Assembly (NCBI RefSeq): GCF_002294995.1
Contig: NZ_NSGF01000002.1
Location: 372,001-436,000 of the forward strand
Source of the DNA: Mesorhizobium sp. WSM3860
Lineage (GTDB): Bacteria; Pseudomonadota; Alphaproteobacteria; Rhizobiales; Rhizobiaceae
Direction: 5' to 3'
Length of the DNA stretch: 64,000 nt
This document shows, one piece after another, positions 56,798-64,000 of the stretch (its first letter is position 1; every line of letters begins with the position of its first letter). Under the pieces are notes generated by a model. It made no database searches, was not told the origin of the DNA, and was given only the letters and a program-made list of their open reading frames with translations. The translations under genes were made by a program, and so were the position numbers.

Positions 56798-57195
56798 TTG
56801 CTGCTCAGGAGCTGGCTGGCGACGTTGATGTATTTGCGCCCCGCGGCCTGTGCCTCGTCGAGCGCGGCGGCCATGTTGTCGCCCTTGCGGACCGAGGAGA
56901 GCTTGATCAGCATCGGCAGGTTCATGCCGGCGATAACCTCGGTGCGGCCCGATTCCATCACCGAGATGGCGAGGTTGGAAGGCGTGCCGCCGAACATGTC
57001 GGTGAGCACGATGACGCCGGCCCCGGTGTCGACGCGCGCCACGGCGTCGACAATGTCGGCCCGGCGCTTCTCCATGTCGTCATCGGCGCCGATCGCGACC
57101 GTTTCGAAATTGTCCTGTGGCCCCACCACGTGTTCGACGGCATGCCGGAACTCGGTGGCGAGTTGACCGTGCGTCACGAGCACGAGTCCGATCAT
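56794..57195 (-). CDS. PTS EIIA component, mannose family
   Basis: 133 residues. His9 in GLVLVTHGQLATEF is the phosphorylation site; VVGPQDNFETVAIGADDD and VIVLTDMFGGTPSNLAI are typical of the EIIA-Man fold. No EIIB/EIIC genes are nearby, so its role should be regulatory, in a phosphorelay with HPr. Confidence 0.96.
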   Translation of the reverse strand: MIGLVLVTHGQLATEFRHAVEHVVGPQDNFETVAIGADDDMEKRRADIVDAVARVDTGAGVIVLTDMFGGTPSNLAISVMESGRTEVIAGMNLPMLIKLSSVRKGDNMAAALDEAQAAGRKYINVASQLLSSK

Positions 57196-57359
57196 GTTTT
57201 GGTGGCTCCCGTCATCGCCGCTTCACTGGCGTATTTTATGTTCGCCAACCATTCCAGGCGGCGGGAGCGCTATCTTGTCGACGCACGGCCGGTTGACAAG
57301 CCCAAAATTGCGAGGGCCCGGGCCATTTTGACGCATTGCAGCAAAAAATACGGACCGGA

Positions 57360-57821
57360 TCATGAAAAAGGCGGTATCGACAGCCGCGCCATCACGGCCG
57401 GCACACCTGTGACAACATTGCGCTCGGCAAGATCGATGCGCGGCACCGGGCAGCCCGCGACCGGCTCGCTGATTTCTTCCTGGAAGCGGGCCATTTCCTC
57501 TTTCGGCACCAGCCGGACGTGCAGGTCGATCACGCCGCCCGGCTCGAACGGCAGCGGGCTCGGAATGAAGCCAGGCACCTCGGCGAGACCGGCGATGGTG
57601 GCCGGCGCCCGGCAGACCAGCCGCCCGTGACGCGGGGCGGCAAGCAGCCTGTCGTCGCCGATCAGCCGCGAAAATAGCCCGCGCACCCGGCAATGGTCGA
57701 TCAGCGTCAGCGCCAGCGTCGTCTTGCCGGCGCCGGACGGCCCGGTGATGAGGACGCCGCGATCGCCGATCAGGATCGCCGTTGCGTGGATATTTTCGGG
57801 CTTCACGGCAGGATCGGACAT
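57360..57821 (-). CDS. hprK: HPr kinase/phosphorylase, short alphaproteobacterial form
   Basis: 153 residues, about half the length of Gram-positive HprK, because the N-terminal domain is absent, as is usual in alphaproteobacteria. Walker A is GPSGAGKTT (27-35), and ERNVVTGVPAVMARL near the end matches the C-terminal part of the catalytic domain. It phosphorylates HPr on the serine. It lies between chvG and the EIIA gene; the 164-bp gap to EIIA contains no gene. Confidence 0.94.
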   Translation of the reverse strand: MSDPAVKPENIHATAILIGDRGVLITGPSGAGKTTLALTLIDHCRVRGLFSRLIGDDRLLAAPRHGRLVCRAPATIAGLAEVPGFIPSPLPFEPGGVIDLHVRLVPKEEMARFQEEISEPVAGCPVPRIDLAERNVVTGVPAVMARLSIPPFS

Positions 57822-57854
57822 GATCGTTTCTTCGAATCGTGTCTGGAACGGAGA

Positions 57855-59642
57855 TCAGCCTTCGGCCGGCAGCGTCACCACGAAGCGCGCACCCTTGATC
57901 TCGCCCGGCTTGGTCCCTGGGATGTTTTCCGCCGTCAGCGTTCCGCCATGCGCTTCGACGATCTGGCGGCTGATCGACAGGCCCAGGCCGGAGTTCTGGC
58001 CGAACGCCTCGCCGGCGGGCCGGTCGGTATAGAAGCGCTCGAAGATGCGGTCGATCTTTTCGGCTCTGATGCCCGGACCGTTGTCGTCGACGGTGACGAT
58101 GTTGAACTTGCCGGCGCGCGCCAGCGAGATGGTGATGTGGCCGTGTTCCTCGGGAACGAAGGAACGCGCGTTCTCGATCAGGTTGGTGATGACCTGGCCG
58201 ATCCTCAGATCATGGCCGACGACGACATAGCCTTTGACGCCCTGCGGCAGCTTGGCGACCTTGAGCTCGATCTCGACCGACTTCTTGTTGCGCGTCGCCT
58301 CGCGCGAGACCGCGACAAGATCGGTGACGAACTTCTTCAGATCGACCGTCGAGGCATCCTCGCGCGCCAATTCGGCGTCGAGCCGCGACGCGTCCGAAAT
58401 GTCGGTGATCAGCCGGTCGAGCCGCTTCACGTCGTGCTGGATGATTTCCATCAGGCGCGCGCGTGAGGTGTCGTTCTTGGCCAGCGGCAGCGTTTCGACC
58501 GCGCTGCGCAGCGAGGTCAGCGGATTCTTGAGCTCGTGCGAGACATCGGCGGCGAAGCTTTCGATCGCCTCGATGCGCGCATAGAGCGCGTTTGTCATGT
58601 CGCGCACCGCGATCGACAGATTGCCGATCTCGTCCTGACGGTCGGAGAAGTCAGGGATCTCCTCGCGGTTCTTGACGCCGCGCCGCACCCGTACGGCGGC
58701 AGCCGACAGCCGCCGCAGCGGATTGGCGATGGTGGAGGCCAACAGCAGCGAGAGGATGGCCGTGACGAGCGCCGCGATGCCGAACACGCGCAGGATCGCC
58801 CTGCGTTCGGCTGCGACGATCCTGTCGATGTCGCCGCCTTCGGTGGACAGCATCAAAACCCCGAGCACGGCGCGGAAGCGCTGGATCGGCACCGCCACCG
58901 AGACGATCTGCTCGCCCTGCTCGCTCACGCGCACGATGGTCGAGGGACTGCCGGTCAGCGCCTTGACCACTTCGGGGAAGGCCGCGCCATTGCCGCCGGG
59001 CTGTTCGTGATAGACGGGCAGGTCCTTGTTGCGGAAGAAGTCGAAGACGAATTTCTCGACGCGCTCCAATAAATCGGGCTGCTCGTCGTCGACAGGCGGG
59101 AGGTCGTAGCGCAGGATCTGGCCGCGCGAATAGAGATGCCGCGAATCGAGCAGCAGGTTCGCGTCGCGGTCGTAGATGCGGGCGCGCGTGCGGGTCGGCG
59201 AGATCAGCCGCCGCAGCACCGGCGCCACGCGCTCGGGATTGATCGGGAAGTCGAGATTGTCGAGCTGGTCGGAGCCTGGCCCCAGGCTTTCGCCGGCCTG
59301 CAGCTCGAGCAGCTTTTCCGGATCGATGCTGATCGAGTCGGTCTCGACCGTCGCCGAGGCCGCGATGGCGCCGGCGATGATCTCGCCTTGCGTCATCAGG
59401 CTTTCGACGCGGGCGTCGATCAGCCCGTCGCGGAAGGTGTTGAGGTAGAGGATGCCGGTGACCAGCACGGCGAGGCCGGCCAGGTTGAGAAACAGGATGC
59501 GCCGCGTCAGGCTGGAGAAGATGTGGTGGCCGAGGAAGCGGCGCATCGGCACCGTGATCTTCGACAGGAATGCAGGCACGATACGCGACGGGCGCTTCGC
59601 CGCGCCCGCCCGCCTGCCTCGCTCTACTTCCACTGCCATCAA
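57855..59642 (-). CDS. chvG: Sensor histidine kinase ChvG/ExoS
   Basis: 595 residues. First membrane helix near 48-68 (RRILFLNLAGLAVLVTGILYLNTF), a large periplasmic sensor domain, and a second helix (VFGIAALVTAILSLLLASTI) leading to HAMP. H-box SFAADVSHELKNPLTSLRSAVETL; ATPase boxes NLIENARSFV, DDNGPGIRAEKID and NSGLGLSISRQIVEAHGG. In Sinorhizobium and Agrobacterium this kinase senses acidity and envelope state and is held by ExoR. It is next to chvI and hprK in the conserved order. Start may be a few residues in. Confidence 0.96.
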   Translation of the reverse strand: MMAVEVERGRRAGAAKRPSRIVPAFLSKITVPMRRFLGHHIFSSLTRRILFLNLAGLAVLVTGILYLNTFRDGLIDARVESLMTQGEIIAGAIAASATVETDSISIDPEKLLELQAGESLGPGSDQLDNLDFPINPERVAPVLRRLISPTRTRARIYDRDANLLLDSRHLYSRGQILRYDLPPVDDEQPDLLERVEKFVFDFFRNKDLPVYHEQPGGNGAAFPEVVKALTGSPSTIVRVSEQGEQIVSVAVPIQRFRAVLGVLMLSTEGGDIDRIVAAERRAILRVFGIAALVTAILSLLLASTIANPLRRLSAAAVRVRRGVKNREEIPDFSDRQDEIGNLSIAVRDMTNALYARIEAIESFAADVSHELKNPLTSLRSAVETLPLAKNDTSRARLMEIIQHDVKRLDRLITDISDASRLDAELAREDASTVDLKKFVTDLVAVSREATRNKKSVEIELKVAKLPQGVKGYVVVGHDLRIGQVITNLIENARSFVPEEHGHITISLARAGKFNIVTVDDNGPGIRAEKIDRIFERFYTDRPAGEAFGQNSGLGLSISRQIVEAHGGTLTAENIPGTKPGEIKGARFVVTLPAEG

Positions 59643-59669
59643 CTAGCAGTCCCTGTCCGGTGAATGGTC

Positions 59670-59756
59670 AATAGTGAATGGTGAATGGAAAATGGGCCTC
59701 AAAGGTAGGGCCGAGGTCATGGTGCTGGCCGCTCGCACCATTCACCATTCACTATT
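59670..59756. repeat. Inverted repeat between chvI and chvG
   Basis: Perfect 19-bp arms AATAGTGAATGGTGAATGG (59670-59688) and its complement (59738-59756) with a 49-bp loop. The arm is made of tandem GTGAATGG units, and further degenerate copies (GGTGAATGGTC before, CATTCACTATAT after) flank it. It lies within a presumed operon. Confidence 0.8.
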
Positions 59757-59775
59757 CGCTATCACATTCACTATA

Positions 59776-60477
59776 TCAAGCTTCCCGAAACCGGTACCCG
59801 ACTCCGTAAAGGGTTTCGATCATCTCGAAGTCGTCATCGACGGCCTTGAACTTCTTGCGCAGCCGCTTGATGTGGCTGTCGATGGTGCGGTCGTCGACAT
59901 AGACCTGCTCATCATAGGCCGAATCCATCAGCGCATCACGGCTTTTTACCACGCCGGGGCGCTGCGCCAATGAATGCAGGATCAGGAACTCGGTCACCGT
60001 CAGCGTCACCGGCTCGCCCTTCCAGGTGCAGGTGTGCCGCTCCTGGTCCATCACCAGTTGGCCGCGCTCGAGCGAGCGCGCCTGCTGGCTGGGCGCCTTG
60101 GCGGCCGCCTCGCGGGCGCTGGTGCGGCGCAGCACCGCGCGCACCCGCTCGACAAGCAAGCGCTGCGAGAACGGTTTGCGGATGAAGTCGTCGGCGCCCA
60201 TCTTGAGGCCGAACAGTTCGTCGATCTCGTCGTCCTTCGAGGTCAGGAAGATCACCGGCAGGTCGGATTTTTGCCGCATCCGGCGCAACAGCTCCATGCC
60301 ATCCATGCGCGGCATCTTGATGTCGAGGATGGCAAGGTTCGGCGGCCGCGCCGCCAGGCCTTCGAGCGCCGACGCGCCGTCGGTGTAGGTTTCGACGCGG
60401 TAGCCCTCGGATTCGAGCGCGATCGACACCGAAGTCAAAATATTGCGGTCGTCGTCGACAAGCGCGATTGTTGCCAT
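59776..60477 (-). CDS. chvI: Response regulator ChvI
   Basis: 233 residues, OmpR/PhoB type. Receiver: [22 protein letters not shown] with phosphoacceptor Asp52 in [15 protein letters not shown], then [34 protein letters not shown]. The C-terminal winged helix includes [19 protein letters not shown] and [19 protein letters not shown] 60477 was chosen as matching other ChvI proteins; upstream in-frame starts exist. It controls exopolysaccharide, motility and acid response genes in rhizobia. Confidence 0.97.
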   Translation of the reverse strand: MATIALVDDDRNILTSVSIALESEGYRVETYTDGASALEGLAARPPNLAILDIKMPRMDGMELLRRMRQKSDLPVIFLTSKDDEIDELFGLKMGADDFIRKPFSQRLLVERVRAVLRRTSAREAAAKAPSQQARSLERGQLVMDQERHTCTWKGEPVTLTVTEFLILHSLAQRPGVVKSRDALMDSAYDEQVYVDDRTIDSHIKRLRKKFKAVDDDFEMIETLYGVGYRFREA

Positions 60478-60819
60478 TTCAAGCGGCTCCCTCATGAGCT
60501 GTCCCTTCTGTCGTCGAGAAAGGGCTTTTGCAGGACAAATTGGGTACAAAATGTGGCACGGGCCCTGTCCGAAGTCACGGGCGGCCTGCCGCTACACACG
60601 ATCGCACCCATAACCGGATTGGACGAACGAAGCCTGCCAATCCTTTGGGCAACCTCTGCGATTTTTTGCACATATAAACGATTTAAACAACTTTCAAATT
60701 TTTTAAATCGATTAATGATTTGATATCATTCGCCTTTTCTGATTGTGACCCTATCTCAATCCCTTGCGCGTTCCGGCAATGACCGGTCAGACGCGGCCAA
60801 AATCCGGAGAGGAAATTTG
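60478..60819. promoter_or_regulatory. Divergent chvI-pckA control region
   Basis: 342 bp without a gene. The pckA side is markedly AT-rich. It holds an inverted repeat CGATTTAAA-N14-TTTAAATCG (60679-60710), then AATGATTTGATATCATT (60713-60729, arms AATGAT/ATCATT). These are candidate binding sites for regulators of pckA or chvI; no specific protein is assigned. Confidence 0.55.
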
Positions 60820-62430
<1,611 letters not shown>

Positions 62431-62457
62431 CTGCCGCTCCGAACATCTTTCCCCCAC

Positions 62458-62490
62458 GGCCCGGCTTCGGCCGGGCCTTTTCTTTTTCCC
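62458..62490 (+). terminator. Intrinsic terminator after pckA
   Basis: Stem GGCCCGGC/GCCGGGCC with loop TTCG, followed by TTTTCTTTTTCC. Confidence 0.9.
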
Positions 62491-62501
62491 GCCGCCGCGC
62501 C

Positions 62502-62951
<450 letters not shown>

Positions 62952-63002
62952 GGAGCCGAGATCCGACGGTGGCGGCTTTCAGGTCGCGAAGCCGTTCTGC
63001 CG

Positions 63003-63659
63003 GTGGCATGCTCGGACGAACCGATCGGATCGAATCCCATGCTCGTTCTGCCCAAGGGCGTTCGCCATATGCCGGGCTATCTTCCGCGCACGGACCAGGA
63101 AGCGCTGGTCGAGGAAATCAGGCGGATCGTGCAGGCGGCGCCGCTCTATGTGCCTGCCATGCCGCGCACCGGCAAGGAGATGAGCGTGCGCATGACCAAT
63201 TGCGGCGCGCTCGGTTGGGTGACGGACCGCGAGCGCGGATATCGCTACCAGCCGGAGCACCCGGTGACAGGCGCGCCCTGGCCGCCGATCCCCGAAGCCT
63301 TGCTGAAAGTGTGGCGCGAGGTGGCGGCCTATCCGCATCCGCCGGAAGCCTGCCTCGTCAATTTCTATTCGAGCGAGGCCAAGATGGGCCTGCACCAGGA
63401 CCGCGACGAGCAGGATTTCGCGGCACCCGTCGTTTCGGTGTCGCTCGGCGACGACTGCCTGTTCCGGGTCGGTCAGACCACGCGCGAAGGCGGCGCGAAG
63501 TCGTTCAGGCTGAAGAGCGGCGATGTCGTCGTGCTCGGCGGCGAGGGGCGCCTCTCATTCCACGGCGTCGACCGTATCTACCCCGCGACCTCGGCGCTGT
63601 TGAGGAATGGCGGCCGGATTAATCTTACGCTGCGGCGGGTAACGGTGCCCGCAAGCTAA
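63003..63659 (+). CDS. alkB: Alpha-ketoglutarate-dependent dioxygenase AlkB
   Basis: 218 residues. Fe(II) ligands are His131 and Asp133 in GLHQDRDEQDF and His187 in LSFHGVDRI; 2-oxoglutarate is bound by the arginines in GGRINLTLRR. NFYSSEAKMGLH before the motif is the AlkB substrate lid region. It directly reverses alkylation of DNA/RNA bases. A shorter start at ATG 63039 (MLVLPKGVRHMPGYL) fits other AlkB proteins better. No ada gene is nearby. Confidence 0.94.
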   Translation: MACSDEPIGSNPMLVLPKGVRHMPGYLPRTDQEALVEEIRRIVQAAPLYVPAMPRTGKEMSVRMTNCGALGWVTDRERGYRYQPEHPVTGAPWPPIPEALLKVWREVAAYPHPPEACLVNFYSSEAKMGLHQDRDEQDFAAPVVSVSLGDDCLFRVGQTTREGGAKSFRLKSGDVVVLGGEGRLSFHGVDRIYPATSALLRNGGRINLTLRRVTVPAS

Positions 63660-63717
63660 CCAAATCTACAAGTTTTTCTCATAAGGACGGGCAGCTACTG
63701 CAGCTTGGGGCTCGGCA

Positions 63718-64000
63718 ATGACGGAAAGCTATTCGGTCCTCCGCGGCCTGTGGGCAATCGTCACGGAAGCAGCCCAACTCGTTCGCAGGGATTCGGGTCT
63801 CTATCTGGCCATCGTCATTTACGTTTTGGCTGGGCTGATCTTTCTGAACGCGATTGGCGCCGCCGACCGCCTCGCCTTCTCGATATATTTCGGGTCCTGG
63901 ATTTCTCTCAACGGCTTCGCACTGCCCACAATAGCCATTCTTGCCGACACCATTCTCATTATACATCGCTTCAATTCCCGGCGACGTTTGGTTGCGAAAA
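63718..64000 (+). CDS. Membrane protein, N-terminal part (runs off window)
   Basis: First 94 residues only. Starts MTESYSVLRGLWAIVTEAA. Two hydrophobic segments are visible (LYLAIVIYVLAGLIFLNAIG and LNGFALPTIAILADTILIIH), joined by a short amphipathic stretch and followed by basic residues (RFNSRRRLVAK). I do not recognise the family from this fragment. Base composition is lower in GC than neighbours by eye. Confidence 0.6.
   Translation, partial: MTESYSVLRGLWAIVTEAAQLVRRDSGLYLAIVIYVLAGLIFLNAIGAADRLAFSIYFGSWISLNGFALPTIAILADTILIIHRFNSRRRLVAK

Overview
This is a GC-rich chromosomal stretch from an alphaproteobacterium of the Rhizobiales, most likely Mesorhizobium or a close relative. The main evidence is gene order: chvI-chvG-hprK-EIIA-ptsH-ahcY next to pckA; trpF-trpB-trpA-accD-folC; rpmH-rnpA-yidC; and tsaE/amgK-murU-addB-addA-trxA. 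Small palindromic and MITE-like repeats of the kind seen between rhizobial genes are also present. This assignment rests on recognition of families and gene order, not on a database search.

Layout. 1-7.7 kb: engB (cut by the window edge), a hexapeptide acetyltransferase, a small secreted protein, an emrAB-type efflux operon headed by a MarR gene that has lost its DNA-binding domain, then yidC-rnpA-rpmH. 7.7-9.5 kb: an orphan histidine kinase and tRNA-Arg(ACG). 9.6-17.5 kb: an accessory block with an Rrf2 regulator and a double SnoaL protein linked by a shared 19-bp palindrome, a flavin oxidase with a divergent LysR gene, an AAA+ ATPase carrying an N-terminal ClpS domain, sigma-factor-like debris, and a secreted caspase-family protein. 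17.6-25 kb: metabolic oxidoreductases, YceI and cytochrome b561, a LysR/aldo-keto reductase pair and a DUF925 nucleotidyltransferase, separated by three MITE-like inverted-repeat elements. 25-31.4 kb: a translation cluster (pheT, pheS, rplT, rpmI, infC) interrupted by a GFA-family gene and an isoprenylcysteine-methyltransferase-like gene. infC appears to use the rare AUU start codon. 31.5-41.2 kb: hydrolase, BenE transporter, DUF2852, YgjP-type metalloprotease, then the tryptophan/accD/folC run. 41.2-42.8 kb: a VapBC-type toxin-antitoxin pair between a complete cupin gene and a 192-bp truncated copy of it. 42.9-54.7 kb: trxA, addA, addB, murU, a fused tsaE-amgK and a PAS histidine kinase, probably one transcription unit. 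54.9-62.4 kb: ahcY, ptsH, EIIA, hprK, chvG, chvI and divergent pckA. 62.5-64 kb: arfB, alkB and the start of a membrane protein.

How the genes work together. Most of the window is core machinery: membrane insertion, translation, tryptophan and fatty-acid synthesis, recombinational repair, cell-wall recycling, and PTS/two-component control of envelope and central carbon metabolism. The least familiar object is the ClpS-AAA+ fusion at 13.85-15.50 kb. Its ClpS part keeps the fold motifs but has changed residues in the N-degron pocket, and it lies close to a caspase-family gene. The best-supported new regulatory inference is the three-copy palindrome around the Rrf2 gene. No CRISPR array, transposase gene, prophage or rRNA was seen.
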